Below are positions 8,912 through 18,092 of a DNA stretch of 64,000 bases, in pieces (position 1 is the stretch's first letter; each line of letters opens with the position of its first letter). The DNA is taken from the NCBI RefSeq assembly GCF_025751515.1, contig NZ_JAOWLE010000006.1:62001-126000 (forward strand), written 5' to 3'. This DNA is from Actibacterium sp. XHP0104. GTDB taxonomy: Bacteria > Pseudomonadota > Alphaproteobacteria > Rhodobacterales > Rhodobacteraceae. The position numbers and the translations under genes were made by a program. The notes below the pieces were generated by a model, which saw only the letters and a program-made list of their open reading frames with translations, made no database searches and had not been told where the DNA came from.

Positions 8912-9538
8912 ATGGGGGGCAAGGGCCTGTTCATCACGCTTGAAGGGATCGACGGATCGGGCAAATCCACGCAGGCGCGCCTGCTGGCCGACCACCTGCG
9001 CGCGCAGGGCTATCAGGTTGTGCAGACACGCGAACCCGGCGGCGCGCCCGGCGCCGAGGATATCCGCGCGCTGGTCCTGCAAGGCGATCCCGACCGCTGG
9101 TCGCCCGAGACCGAGCTGTTGCTCTTTACCGCCGCCCGGCGCGATCATCTGGAAAAGACCATTCTGCCCGCGCTGAATGCGGGCAAGATCGTGGTCTGCG
9201 ACCGGTTTGCCGACTCCACCCGTGTGTATCAGGGCGTCACCCGTGGCGATCTGCGCGACAAGGTGGACGAATTGCACCGCCTGATGATCGGGCGCGAGCC
9301 CGACCTGACGCTGATCATCGACATGGACCCCGAAACCGGGCTGGCCCGCGCCAAGGGCCGGGGCGGCGACGAGGAACGGTTCGAGGATTTCGGCCTGGAC
9401 ATGCAGCGCCAGATGCGCGCCGCATTCCTGGATCTGGCGGATGAGTTTCCGCGCCGCTGCCGGGTGATCGACGGCAACCGTCCGCCCGAAGAGGTGGCCG
9501 CCGAGGTGAACGCCCATGCCGAGGCCGCGCTGCTATGA
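8912..9538 (+). CDS. tmk: Thymidylate kinase
   Basis: This enzyme phosphorylates dTMP to dTDP with ATP, in the cytoplasm, for DNA synthesis. Its 208 residues are normal for the family. The P-loop GIDGSGKST is at 12-20, the DR-containing motif CDRFADST binds dTMP, and an arginine-rich LID segment follows (around 145-155). The ATG lies 3 bases after the dacC stop, and the end overlaps holB by 4 bases. The tmk-holB-tatD-MBL order is common in alphaproteobacteria. Confidence 0.97.
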   Translation: MGGKGLFITLEGIDGSGKSTQARLLADHLRAQGYQVVQTREPGGAPGAEDIRALVLQGDPDRWSPETELLLFTAARRDHLEKTILPALNAGKIVVCDRFADSTRVYQGVTRGDLRDKVDELHRLMIGREPDLTLIIDMDPETGLARAKGRGGDEERFEDFGLDMQRQMRAAFLDLADEFPRRCRVIDGNRPPEEVAAEVNAHAEAALL

Positions 9539-10677
9539 GCGCGCTCTCGGACCTGCCCGAACCCGACCGCGTCGAAGGCGCGCCCCACCCGCGTGAAACC
9601 GTGCGGTTGGTCGGGCAAGAGGCTGCCGAGGCCGCCTTCCTCGAGGCCTATAATTCTGATCGCCTGCATCACGGCTGGCTGCTGACCGGGCCGCGCGGGG
9701 TGGGCAAGGCCACGCTGGCCTGGCGCATCGCGCGGTTCCTGCTGGCAACACCGCCTGCCGATGACGGCGGGCTGTTCGGCGCCCCGCCCCCGCCCAGCAG
9801 CCTGGACATCGCCCCCGAACACCCCGTTGCCCATCGTCTGGCCGCCCTGTCCGAGCCGGGCCTCTGCCTGATCCGGCGCGGTCCCAATGACAAGGGCGAT
9901 GCGATCTCGAACGACATCCGGGTCGATCAGGTGCGCAAGCTGAAATCGTTCTTTGGCCTCTCGGCCAGCGATGGCGGGCGCCGGGTGGTGATCGTTGACG
10001 CCGCCGACGAGCTGAACACCAGCGCCGCCAACGCCCTGCTGAAAGAGCTGGAAGAGCCGCCCGCGCGCTGCACCATGCTGTTGATCTCGCATCAGCCCTC
10101 GCGGCTGTTGCCGACGATCCGGTCGCGCTGCCGCGAGTTGCGTCTGGGTACGATGACCGCCGACCAGATCGCCCAGGCCATGGCCGCCGCCGGGGCCGAG
10201 ACGACCGACCCGCAGGCGCTGGCCGCGCTGTCGGGCGGATCGGTGGGCGAGGCGATCCGCCTGACCAACCTTGGCGGGCTGGAGCTTTACGCCGAGCTGA
10301 TCGGCCTGATGGCCACCCTGCCCCGGCTGGACCGGCCGCGCGCGTTGAAACTGGCCGACAGCACCGTGGGCAAGGCGGCGCGGCCCCGGTTCGATCTGCT
10401 GCTGGCGCTGTTCGATCTGTTCCTGGCCCGTCTGGCGCGCACCGGCGTTGCCGGACCGCCCGCGCCACAGGCCGCGCCGGGCGAGGCCGAGCTGATGGCG
10501 CGGCTATGCCCCGACGCGCATGCCGCCCGCCTTTGGGCCGAGCGCGCCGCCGAACTGGGCGCCCGCGCGCGCCATGCCCGCGCGGTGAACCTTGACCCGT
10601 CCTCGCTTATCCTTGATATGGTTCTGAGAATTGATCAGACGGCGGCACAGCTGGCCGCCCGGCAGGCGCATGTATGA
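9535..10677 (+). CDS. holB: DNA polymerase III subunit delta'
   Basis: This is a clamp-loader subunit of the replicative polymerase. Its 380 residues have an AAA+ fold. A P-loop-like GPRGVGKAT lies near residues 51-59, and sensor-1 region ELEEPPARCTMLLIS is followed by SRC. A zinc-finger cysteine set is not evident. The ATG overlaps the tmk stop by 4 bases and its own stop overlaps tatD by 4 bases, so the three are coupled. Confidence 0.94.
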   Translation: MSALSDLPEPDRVEGAPHPRETVRLVGQEAAEAAFLEAYNSDRLHHGWLLTGPRGVGKATLAWRIARFLLATPPADDGGLFGAPPPPSSLDIAPEHPVAHRLAALSEPGLCLIRRGPNDKGDAISNDIRVDQVRKLKSFFGLSASDGGRRVVIVDAADELNTSAANALLKELEEPPARCTMLLISHQPSRLLPTIRSRCRELRLGTMTADQIAQAMAAAGAETTDPQALAALSGGSVGEAIRLTNLGGLELYAELIGLMATLPRLDRPRALKLADSTVGKAARPRFDLLLALFDLFLARLARTGVAGPPAPQAAPGEAELMARLCPDAHAARLWAERAAELGARARHARAVNLDPSSLILDMVLRIDQTAAQLAARQAHV

Positions 10678-11480
10678 CCCAAAAGCCCGAGATTACCGAC
10701 AGCCACTGTCACCTTGATTTCCCCGATTTCGCCGACGAACTGCCCGCTGTCATCGCGCGCGCGGTCGAAGGCGGCGTGACGCGGATGGTGACGATCTGCA
10801 CCAAGCTGCGACTGGTGCCGCAGGTGCGCGCCATCGCCGACGCGCATGAGCCCGTGTTCTGGGCCGCCGGCACCCACCCGATGAGCGCCGCCGAAGAGCC
10901 CATGGCCACGGTCGATGAGCTGGTCACGCTGGCCGAGCATCACAAATTCGTGGGCATCGGCGAAACCGGGCTTGATTACCACTACACCGCCGACAGCAAG
11001 GCCGTGCAGCAGGAAAGCCTGCGTGTTCATATCGAGGCCGCGCGCCGCACCGGTTTGCCGCTGATCATCCATGCCCGCGCCGCCGATGACGACATGGCCC
11101 GCATCCTGACCGAGGAATATGACGCCGGCGCCTATTCCTGCGTGATGCATTGCTTTTCGTCCTCGGCCGAGCTGGCGCAGGCGGCGCTGGATCTCGGGTT
11201 CTACCTGTCGATGTCGGGCATCGCGGCCTTCCCGAAATCGGGCGAGCTGCGCGATATCTTTGCCTCGGCGCCGGTCAGCCGGATTTTGGTGGAAACCGAC
11301 GCGCCCTATCTGGCGCCGCCGCCCCATCGCGGCAAGCGGAACGAGCCGGGCTATACCCGCCACACCGCCCATGTGGGCGCGCAGCTCTTTGACATGGAAT
11401 ACCGCGATTTCGCGGCCCAGACGCAGGCCAATTTCGACCGTCTGTTCAAGAAGGCCGCGGCCTGGGACGGGGCGGCCTGA
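10674..11480 (+). CDS. TatD-family metal-dependent hydrolase (YcfH-like)
   Basis: A 268-residue TIM-barrel hydrolase of the TatD/YcfH group, whose members act as metal-dependent DNases. Metal ligands are visible in DSHCHLDF (H11, H13), GETGLDYH, HARAADDD, HCFSS and ETDAPYLAP. It is cytoplasmic; the physiological substrate in this organism is not shown by the sequence. It overlaps holB by 4 bases at its start and the next gene by 1 base at its end. Confidence 0.94.
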   Translation: MTQKPEITDSHCHLDFPDFADELPAVIARAVEGGVTRMVTICTKLRLVPQVRAIADAHEPVFWAAGTHPMSAAEEPMATVDELVTLAEHHKFVGIGETGLDYHYTADSKAVQQESLRVHIEAARRTGLPLIIHARAADDDMARILTEEYDAGAYSCVMHCFSSSAELAQAALDLGFYLSMSGIAAFPKSGELRDIFASAPVSRILVETDAPYLAPPPHRGKRNEPGYTRHTAHVGAQLFDMEYRDFAAQTQANFDRLFKKAAAWDGAA

Positions 11481-12277
11481 TGGCGCGGATGCATTTCACC
11501 ATACTGGGCTGCGGCTCGTCGGGTGGGGTGCCGCGCCTTGGGGGCCATTGGGGCGATTGCGACCCCGAAGATCCGCGCAATGTCCGCACCCGCTGTTCGC
11601 TGCTGGTCGAGCGCGAGGACGAGGACGGCGTGACCCGCATCCTGATCGACACCACGCCCGACATGCGCGCGCAACTGCTGCGCGCGGGGGTGGGCGAGCT
11701 GGACGCGGTGGTGTTCACCCATTCGCATGCCGACCATGTGCATGGCATCGACGACCTGCGCCAGATCGTGTTCAACATGCGCGCGCGCCTGCCGGTCTGG
11801 GCCGATGGCGCCACGCAGGACGCGCTCTATTCGCGGTTCGGCTATGCGTTCACACAGCCCGAGGGATCACCCTATCCGCCGATCCTGGACATGCACACGA
11901 TCAAGGGCGATGTGGTTGTAACCGGTGCCGGTGGCACGGTGCGGCTGACACCGTTCCGGGTCAATCATGGGTCGATCGACGCGCTGGGGTTCCGGGTGGG
12001 CGACGTGGCCTATCTGCCCGACGTGGCCGAGATGTATGACGAAAGCTGGCCCAAGCTGGAGGGGCTGGATCTGCTGATCCTCGACGCGCTGCGCCGCACG
12101 CCGCACCCGACGCACCTGCATCTGGACAAGGCGCTGGACTGGATCTCGCGCCTGGCCCCCGCCCGCGCGGTGCTGACCAACATGCATATCGATCTCGACT
12201 ATGCCACGGTCGAGGCCGAGACCCCCGATCACGTCACCCCCGCCTATGACGGTCTGACGCTTAGCTTCGACCTCTGA
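11480..12277 (+). CDS. MBL-fold metal-dependent hydrolase (PhnP/RNase Z-like)
   Basis: A 265-residue metallo-beta-lactamase-fold protein. The signature HSHADH at 81-86 carries the two-metal ligands, and further ligands are likely in VNHGS and LDALR. The opening ILGCGSSGGVPRLGGHWG is typical of the PhnP-like subgroup that includes cyclic phosphodiesterases. Its ATG shares a base with the tatD stop; an in-frame ATG at 11489 is an alternative. No phosphonate genes are nearby, so a C-P lyase role is not supported. Confidence 0.9.
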   Translation: MARMHFTILGCGSSGGVPRLGGHWGDCDPEDPRNVRTRCSLLVEREDEDGVTRILIDTTPDMRAQLLRAGVGELDAVVFTHSHADHVHGIDDLRQIVFNMRARLPVWADGATQDALYSRFGYAFTQPEGSPYPPILDMHTIKGDVVVTGAGGTVRLTPFRVNHGSIDALGFRVGDVAYLPDVAEMYDESWPKLEGLDLLILDALRRTPHPTHLHLDKALDWISRLAPARAVLTNMHIDLDYATVEAETPDHVTPAYDGLTLSFDL

Positions 12278-12280
12278 CCC

Positions 12281-13210
12281 ATGCAGGCCATGCTGGATGT
12301 CATCGCCCCGGTCTTTCTGGTCCTGGGGTTCGGATATCTGGCGACATGGCGCCGCGTCATCGGGCCTGACGCGATCGACGGGCTAATGGCCTTTACCCAG
12401 AAAATCGCCATCCCCTGCCTGCTGTTCAAGGGCATCTCGACGCTGGATCTGGGCCAGAACTATGACTGGCGCTTGCTGGTCAGTTTCTACAGCGGGGCGG
12501 TGATCGGGTTCTTTGGCGGGATGCTGGGCGCGCGGATGTTGCTGGGGCGCAGCTGGGAGGACAGCGTGGCCATCGGCTTTGGCGGGCTGTTCTCGAACGC
12601 GCTGCTGCTGGGCCTGCCGATAACCGAGCGCGCCTATGGGCCGGATGCGCTGGAGGCGAACTATACCATCATCTCGATCCACGCGCCGATCTGTTACGGG
12701 CTGGGCATCACCGCGATGGAGATCGTGCGCAACCGCGGCCAGCGCCACCGGGCGATGCTGGGCAAGGCCTTGCGGGCGATGTTTTCCAACGCGCTGGTGA
12801 TCGGCATTGCACTGGGGTTCGCGGCCAATCTGACGGGGGTCACGCCCGCCGGGCCGGTGGCCGATGCGCTGAACCTGATCACCCGCGCGGCGCTGCCGGC
12901 GGCGCTGTTCGGGCTGGGCGGGGTTCTGGTGCGCTATCGCCCCGAGGGCGACGCCAAGGCGATTGCGCTGGTGCTGGGCCTGTCGATCGTGGTGCATCCG
13001 GCCATTGCCTATGGGCTGGGCCGGGCGTTCGACCTGAGCACCGAGCAGCTGCGCTCGGCGGTTCTGACGGCGGCGATGGCGCCGGGGGTGAACACCTATA
13101 TCTTTGCCAACATGTATGGCGCGGCGCGGCGAGTTGCGGCCTCGGTGGTGTTGATCGGCACGGCGCTGTCGATTTTCACGATCTGGGGCTGGTTGCAGGT
13201 TCTGCCATAA
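12281..13210 (+). CDS. AEC-family (auxin efflux carrier-like) transporter
   Basis: A 309-residue inner-membrane protein with about ten hydrophobic helices in two halves and an N-terminal start MLDVIAPVFLVLGFGY typical of AEC permeases. Substrates in the family are organic acids and related anions; nothing here fixes the one used. It follows the MBL gene by 3 bases and is the last gene before a strong hairpin. The alternate start at the internal ATG (residue 4) is possible. Confidence 0.88.
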   Translation: MQAMLDVIAPVFLVLGFGYLATWRRVIGPDAIDGLMAFTQKIAIPCLLFKGISTLDLGQNYDWRLLVSFYSGAVIGFFGGMLGARMLLGRSWEDSVAIGFGGLFSNALLLGLPITERAYGPDALEANYTIISIHAPICYGLGITAMEIVRNRGQRHRAMLGKALRAMFSNALVIGIALGFAANLTGVTPAGPVADALNLITRAALPAALFGLGGVLVRYRPEGDAKAIALVLGLSIVVHPAIAYGLGRAFDLSTEQLRSAVLTAAMAPGVNTYIFANMYGAARRVAASVVLIGTALSIFTIWGWLQVLP

Positions 13211-13213
13211 GGA

Positions 13214-13235
13214 AACCGGCCCCGAGGGGCCGGTT
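13214..13235 (+). terminator. Intrinsic terminator after the AEC gene
   Basis: AACCGGCCCC-GA-GGGGCCGGTT is a perfect inverted repeat starting 3 bases after the stop, followed by GCTGGTTTTG. The T run is short and slightly displaced, so strength is uncertain. Confidence 0.7.
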
Positions 13236-13249
13236 GCTGGTTTTGTGTC

Positions 13250-13266
13250 GCGGCCCTTTGGGCCGC
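13250..13266. other. Stem-loop between convergent genes
   Basis: GCGGCCC-TTT-GGGCCGC forms a perfect 7-bp stem. It lies between the plus-strand AEC gene and the minus-strand transporter operon and may add to termination in either direction. Confidence 0.5.
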
Positions 13267-13278
13267 TCGGGTGTCTTC

Positions 13279-13296
13279 GGCGAAAGTATTTTCGCC
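13279..13296. other. Short hairpin GGCGAAA...TTTTCGCC, possible dispersed element
   Basis: An inverted repeat with a 3-base loop in the convergent intergenic region. A similar GGCGAAAATACTTTCGCC motif is, as I recall, frequent downstream of genes in roseobacter genomes, but only one copy was recognised here. Probably a minus-strand terminator or dispersed palindrome. Confidence 0.4.
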
Positions 13297-13309
13297 AAGA
13301 TGAAAGGGC

Positions 13310-14161
13310 TTATCCCGGCGAGAGGCCGCGCAGGCGTTCGGAGCGGCGGCGTAGCAGTTCGACCACGGTCAGGAGCCCGATCGAGATCACCACGAGGATC
13401 GTGGCCACCGCCAGGATGGTGGGGCTGATCTGTTCGCGCAGGCCGGTGAACATTTGCCAGGGCAGGGTTTTCTGGCCGGCAGAGCCGACGAACAGCACCA
13501 CGACCACCTCGTCGAAGGAGGTGATGAAGGCGAAGAGCCCGCCCGAGATCACGCCGGGCAGGATTAGCGGCATCTGCACTTTGAAGAAGGTGCGCACCGG
13601 CGAGGCGCCCATATTGGCCGCGGCGCGGGTGAGGGATTTGTCGAACCCCACCAGAGTGGCCGTGACGGTGATGATGACAAAGGGGATGCCCAGCGCGGCA
13701 TGGGCCAGCACGACGCCCAGGTAGGTGCCTTGCAGGCCGATGCGCGAGTAGAAGAAGTACATCCCCGCCGCCGAGATGATCAGCGGCACGATCATCGGCG
13801 AGATCAGGATGGCCATGATTGCGCGGCGGAAGGGCACGTGGCTTTGGCTGAGGCCGATGGCCGCCAGCGTGCCCAGGCTGACCGAGATGATGGTCGCCAT
13901 GGGCGCGATCTTGATCGAGTTCGACATGGCCTTTTGCCAGTCGGGACTGGTCATAAGATCCTTGTAGTGCTTGAGCGAGTAACCTTCGGCCTCGAAGGCC
14001 AGCATTTCCGGGGTGAAGGTAAAGAAATCCTGGCTGCTGAAGCTGAGCGGCATGATGACCACGATCGGGGCGATCAGGAAGAAGAAGATCAGCCCGCAGA
14101 TCACGCGGAAGGTATAGAACCAGACGCGCTGGCCGGTTGTGGCATAAGGGGGCAGGTCCAT
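13310..14161 (-). CDS. potC: ABC transporter permease, PotC-like (polyamine type)
   Basis: A 283-residue inner-membrane permease with six hydrophobic segments and the BPD_transp_1 fold. The EAA-like loop is visible around AAANMGASPVRTFFKVQMPL. It is the second permease of a polyamine-type importer and the last gene of a minus-strand operon (ATPase, binding protein, PotB, PotC). It starts 12 bases after the potB stop. The spermidine/putrescine assignment rests on family resemblance only. Confidence 0.87.
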   Translation of the reverse strand: MDLPPYATTGQRVWFYTFRVICGLIFFFLIAPIVVIMPLSFSSQDFFTFTPEMLAFEAEGYSLKHYKDLMTSPDWQKAMSNSIKIAPMATIISVSLGTLAAIGLSQSHVPFRRAIMAILISPMIVPLIISAAGMYFFYSRIGLQGTYLGVVLAHAALGIPFVIITVTATLVGFDKSLTRAAANMGASPVRTFFKVQMPLILPGVISGGLFAFITSFDEVVVVLFVGSAGQKTLPWQMFTGLREQISPTILAVATILVVISIGLLTVVELLRRRSERLRGLSPG

Positions 14162-14173
14162 GTGTTTCTCCTC

Positions 14174-15445
14174 TTATCCCAGGCTGACGTTATCGATGCC
14201 GACGATCTTGTCGTAGATCCAGTAGAGCATCAGCACCACGATCAGCAGGATCGAGCCCAGCGCGGCCCCAAGGCCCCAGTTGCCCGAGCGCGAGATGTGG
14301 AAGGCGATCCGGTTGGAGATGAAGATACCGTCGGTGCCACCCACCAGTTCGGGGGTGATGTAGTAACCGATCGCCAAGATGAATACGAGGATCGACCCTG
14401 CGCCGATGCCGGGCACGGATTGCGGGAAATAGACCCGCCAGAAGGTTGTCCAGTTGGTGGCGCCCAGCGATTTCGACGCCCGCACGTAAGAGGGCGGGAT
14501 GGTCTTCATCACCGAGTAGAGCGGCAGGATCATGAAGGGCAGCAGGATATGGGTCATGGCGACGATCGTGCCGAACTGGTTGTTAATCATCACCAGGCGG
14601 TTGGCGTCGTCCACCAGCCCGATCCAGACCAGAATGTCGTTGATCACGCCTTGTTGTTGCAGCAGCACCTTCCAGCTGGATGTGCGCACCAAGAGCGATG
14701 TCCAGAATGGCAGCAGAACAAGGATCATCAGCATGTTGGATGTGCGCAATGGCAGGCTGGCCAGCAGGAAGGCCACCGGATAGCCCAGCGCGATACAGGA
14801 AACGGTGATGACGATGCTGAGGAACATGGTTCGCTTGAACATCATCACATAGATTTTCTGGCTGTCATCGACCTGTTGCACGCCGTCGGGGCCTAGCTCC
14901 ATATCGGCGGCGTTGAGGAAATAGCCAGGCGTATAGTTGGCCGAATAGGTCTGGATCACGCGCCACAGCTCGTGGCTGCCCCAGTCGTCATCGACATCCA
15001 GCAGCTTTTCCATATAGGGGCCGTCGTTGGGAACATCCCATTTCTTGACCTGACGGCCGGTCTTGCGAAACAGCGACGACACGCCGCTGGTCTGATAGTT
15101 CAGACGGATCGCGAGGGTGATGTGCTTTTTCTCGGCTTCGGCGATTTTCAGGTCTTCGGCCATGGCGGCAAAGACCGACTCGTCGGGCAGCTCGCCCGAT
15201 TTGGCATCCCAGTCCTTCAGCGCAAGAACGGTGCGCGGCAGGGTGTCTGAAACGATGCTGTTCTCGACCGAGCGGAACAGCATGTCCGCGATCGGGGCGA
15301 CGAAGGTCAGCAAGACAAAGATCAAGAGCGGCGCGATCAGCGCCAGGGCGCGCATCTTCTGTGCCCTGAGTGCCCGTTGCAGGCTGCGTTTCAGCGGCCT
15401 TCCGTCGGCGGCCAGAACCGGGCCGGTCTGGGTTGCGTCACTCAT
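14174..15445 (-). CDS. potB: ABC transporter permease, PotB-like, with large periplasmic insertion
   Basis: A 423-residue permease, clearly longer than the roughly 280-300 typical of PotB. The extra length is a hydrophilic block between the first and second membrane segments (about residues 65-205). It should face the periplasm, where it could contact the binding protein. The EAA loop is ASKSLGATNWTTFWRVYFPQ. It is followed closely by the PotC-like permease and preceded by the binding-protein gene across an intercistronic hairpin. Confidence 0.86.
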   Translation of the reverse strand: MSDATQTGPVLAADGRPLKRSLQRALRAQKMRALALIAPLLIFVLLTFVAPIADMLFRSVENSIVSDTLPRTVLALKDWDAKSGELPDESVFAAMAEDLKIAEAEKKHITLAIRLNYQTSGVSSLFRKTGRQVKKWDVPNDGPYMEKLLDVDDDWGSHELWRVIQTYSANYTPGYFLNAADMELGPDGVQQVDDSQKIYVMMFKRTMFLSIVITVSCIALGYPVAFLLASLPLRTSNMLMILVLLPFWTSLLVRTSSWKVLLQQQGVINDILVWIGLVDDANRLVMINNQFGTIVAMTHILLPFMILPLYSVMKTIPPSYVRASKSLGATNWTTFWRVYFPQSVPGIGAGSILVFILAIGYYITPELVGGTDGIFISNRIAFHISRSGNWGLGAALGSILLIVVLMLYWIYDKIVGIDNVSLG

Positions 15446-15468
15446 GCTTTGTCCCCTTTCCCTTGGGT

Positions 15469-15494
15469 GGCAGGGGCCGGTGTCGGCCCCTGCC
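15469..15494 (-). other. Intercistronic hairpin after the binding-protein gene
   Basis: GGCAGGGGCC-GGTGTC-GGCCCCTGCC is a perfect 10-bp stem in the 66-base gap between the binding-protein stop and the PotB-like start. Such hairpins are known to protect the upstream binding-protein mRNA end, giving more binding protein than permease. There is no T run, so full termination is unlikely. Confidence 0.6.
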
Positions 15495-15511
15495 CTGTTC
15501 GTTCGCGCGGC

Positions 15512-16633
15512 TTATTGCGCCAGCCAGGCCTGGAACTTGGTTTCCACGTCATCCTGGTTGTCGGCCCACCATTCGAGGTTGTTCACCAGGTAACGCTGGG
15601 CGTTGGCCGGGTTGGTGGGCATGTGCGGCGCCATTTCGATGCCCAGATCGGCATGGGTCGAAACCAGCGGCTGCGACGAGGCGCGGGCCGGGCCGTACGA
15701 GATGTACTTGGCCTGATCGGCCAGGCGCTGGGTGTCGGTGGCGTATTTCACGAAATCCAGCACGCGGGCCAGGCGGTCATCGGGCAGATCCTTGGGAATG
15801 ATCCAGCCGTCGAAATCGAACACCTGATAGTCCCACAGCATGGCCACGGGCTGTTTCTGCTCTTCGATCACCGAGAACAGACGACCGTTATAGGTCGAGC
15901 CCATCACGACCTCGCCGTCGGCCAGAAGCTGCGGGGTTTCGGCACCGGCCGACCACCAGACAACCTGGTCCTTGATGGTGTCGAGCTTGGCCAGCGCACG
16001 TTCCACGCCGCCTTCTCCGTCGAGCACGTCATAAAGGTCGTCCTTGGCCACGCCATCGCACAGCAGCGCCCATTCGATGTTCTTCTTGGGGCGTTTCTCC
16101 AGGGCGCGCTTGCCCGGGAAGGCCTCGAGATCGAACACGTCGCACAGGTCATCGGGCGCGTTGCCGCCCCAGGCCTCGACATCGGTGCGATAGCCGAAGG
16201 TGGTCGAGAACACGATCTGCGGGATAAAGCAGTCGTTGATCAGGCTGTCGCCGAAATCATCTGCGGGGGTCGAGCCATCATCGCCCGGCGCCAGCATGGT
16301 TTCAAAGTCGATCTCCATCGCCAGGCCTTCGTCACACAGACGGGTGGCGTCGGGGCCTTCGACATCGACCAGATCCCAGGTCACATTGCCGGCCTCGTAC
16401 ATGGCGCGCATCTTGGCCACGGCCTCGTTCGAGCTTTCATCCCAGATCACCTCGAGCCCGTCATTCATCGCCTGGTAAGGCGCCGAATAGGCGTTGATCT
16501 GGCTTTTCTGGTATGCGCCGCCCCAGGACACGATCGTCATGCTGCCGGCCATGTTGCCATGACCAGCCGCATAGGCCGACACGGCAAGCGCCGCAAGGGC
16601 GCCACCAGACAGCATAAGGGTTTTCAGTTTCAT
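15512..16633 (-). CDS. potD: Periplasmic substrate-binding protein, PotD-like
   Basis: A 373-residue exported solute-binding protein with a clear signal peptide (about 1-22, ending SAYAAG) and the SBP_bac family fold. The mature part opens with SMTIVSWGGAYQ, typical of the polyamine/putrescine group. The Asp/Glu-rich mature chain fits a cationic ligand, but specificity is inferred. It lies second in the operon, 87 bases after the ATPase gene. Confidence 0.87.
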   Translation of the reverse strand: MKLKTLMLSGGALAALAVSAYAAGHGNMAGSMTIVSWGGAYQKSQINAYSAPYQAMNDGLEVIWDESSNEAVAKMRAMYEAGNVTWDLVDVEGPDATRLCDEGLAMEIDFETMLAPGDDGSTPADDFGDSLINDCFIPQIVFSTTFGYRTDVEAWGGNAPDDLCDVFDLEAFPGKRALEKRPKKNIEWALLCDGVAKDDLYDVLDGEGGVERALAKLDTIKDQVVWWSAGAETPQLLADGEVVMGSTYNGRLFSVIEEQKQPVAMLWDYQVFDFDGWIIPKDLPDDRLARVLDFVKYATDTQRLADQAKYISYGPARASSQPLVSTHADLGIEMAPHMPTNPANAQRYLVNNLEWWADNQDDVETKFQAWLAQ

Positions 16634-16720
16634 ATGTTCTTCTCCATGTTGAGCGCCCGATTTATCTTGTTCAGCCTGTGATCCTCGGGCCGGATCCGGG
16701 CCATGTTGCGCGCCCCGCGC

Positions 16721-17818
16721 TCAGGCGTCGAGCGCGCGGCAATCTTCCGGCAGCCAGCCGATCTCGATCGTCTCGCCGGGTGTCAGGCGGCGCTGATCGG
16801 GGGCGTTACGGGTCTTGATGACAAAGTTGTCGTTGCCGGCGACACGCAGGCGCGTGCGGAAGATGTCACCCATATAGATGAACTCCAGCACCTCGGCCTT
16901 GAGCGTATGCGCGTCGGCATGCAGGCGGTCCTTGTTGTATTCGACCCGTTCGGGGCGGATCGATACCCGCGTGCGTTCGCCCGGCTTGCTGACATTGACC
17001 GGCTTGGCGACGATGATCTCGCCTCCATCCAGCGTGACCAGCGCCTCGGTGCCCTTGATTTCCTTGATCGTGCCTTCCAGCGTGTTGTTCTCACCGATGA
17101 ACTGGGCAACGAAACTGTTCTGCGGCGCCTCATACAGCTCATCCGGCGGGGCGAGCTGTTGAATGCGGCCATCGTCGAACACCGCGACATTGTCCGACAT
17201 GGTCAGCGCCTCGGTCTGGTCGTGGGTCACATAGACGGTGGTGATGCCCAGTTCGTGCGCCAGGCGGGTGATCTCGAACTGCATGTGTTCGCGCAGCTGC
17301 TTGTCCAGCGCGCCCAGCGGTTCATCCATCAGCACCAGCTCGGGCTCGAACACCAGGGCACGCGCCAGGGCGATCCGCTGCTGCTGGCCGCCAGACAGCT
17401 GCGCTGGGCGACGGCCGCCGAATGCGCCCATCTGCACCATGTCCAGCGCGCGTTTGACCTTGGCGTCGCGGTCGGATTTGCCGATCTTGCGCACCTCCAG
17501 CGGGAAGGCCAGGTTCTCGGCCACGGTCATGTGCGGGAACAGCGCATAGTTCTGAAACACCATGCCGATGCCGCGCTTGTGGGGCGGAATGTTGTTGATC
17601 GGCTTTCCATCCAGCAGGATGTCGCCATGGGTGGCGGTTTCAAACCCGGCCAGCATCATCAGGCAGGTCGTCTTGCCTGACCCCGAGGGGCCGAGCATCG
17701 TCAGAAACTCGCCCTTGGCGATGGAAAGATTGAGGTCTTTGACGACAAGAGTTTCGCCGTCGTAGCTTTTCTGTACGCGGTCGAAGACCACGAATCCGTC
17801 ATCGGATGCGGTGGGCAC
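16721..17818 (-). CDS. potA: ABC transporter ATP-binding protein, PotA-like
   Basis: The 365-residue ATPase powers the polyamine-type importer. Walker A GPSGSGKT is at 43-50, the signature is LSGGQQQR, Walker B is LVLMDEP with the D-loop GALD, and the H-loop His is in VYVTHDQ. The C-terminal TOBE domain (about 280-360) is typical of this class. Translation starts at GTG 17818, supported by AGGAG just upstream. It is the first gene of the operon, and the 248-base gap upstream (to 18067) should hold its promoter, divergent from the TetR operon. Confidence 0.92.
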   Translation of the reverse strand: MPTASDDGFVVFDRVQKSYDGETLVVKDLNLSIAKGEFLTMLGPSGSGKTTCLMMLAGFETATHGDILLDGKPINNIPPHKRGIGMVFQNYALFPHMTVAENLAFPLEVRKIGKSDRDAKVKRALDMVQMGAFGGRRPAQLSGGQQQRIALARALVFEPELVLMDEPLGALDKQLREHMQFEITRLAHELGITTVYVTHDQTEALTMSDNVAVFDDGRIQQLAPPDELYEAPQNSFVAQFIGENNTLEGTIKEIKGTEALVTLDGGEIIVAKPVNVSKPGERTRVSIRPERVEYNKDRLHADAHTLKAEVLEFIYMGDIFRTRLRVAGNDNFVIKTRNAPDQRRLTPGETIEIGWLPEDCRALDA

Positions 17819-18054
17819 ACCTATCTCCTGTTGTTTCGCGCCTCTGACGGGCGCCGTTTGTGGTCACACAATTCTTGACCAAACGGTAACATTTTTGAAC
17901 CACATATCAACGTTGTATTTTTCGCAATGAAAACCTTCCGTCAAAACCGACATTTTGCTGCACATTTCCGCCATGTGCCAAATTCAGGGGTCTTGAGGGT
18001 CTGCGGCCGGCCTGTCTGGGCATCAACCCGCGCATCGGCGGGCTTGGAAACAGA

Positions 18055-18092
18055 TTGCAAAATGAAACATGAATCATTATTCATGTGTCATG
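18055..18092 (+). promoter_or_regulatory. Predicted promoter and TetR operator of the CoA-ligase operon
   Basis: The palindrome ACATGAATCATTATTCATGT (18067-18086, 7-bp arms, 6-bp centre) overlaps a plausible sigma70 promoter: TTGCAA at 18055-18060, a 17-base spacer, and TATTCA at 18078-18083. Transcription would then begin at or next to the ATG at 18090, suggesting a leaderless message. An almost identical palindrome lies in the promoter of the convergent transport operon (27246-27265). Confidence 0.75.

Noticed and set aside
18069-18089. The earlier ATG at 18069 as the TetR start
   Set aside because: It lies inside the operator palindrome, just upstream of the predicted -10 element, and has no ribosome site; the ATG at 18090 gives the usual TetR N-terminus.
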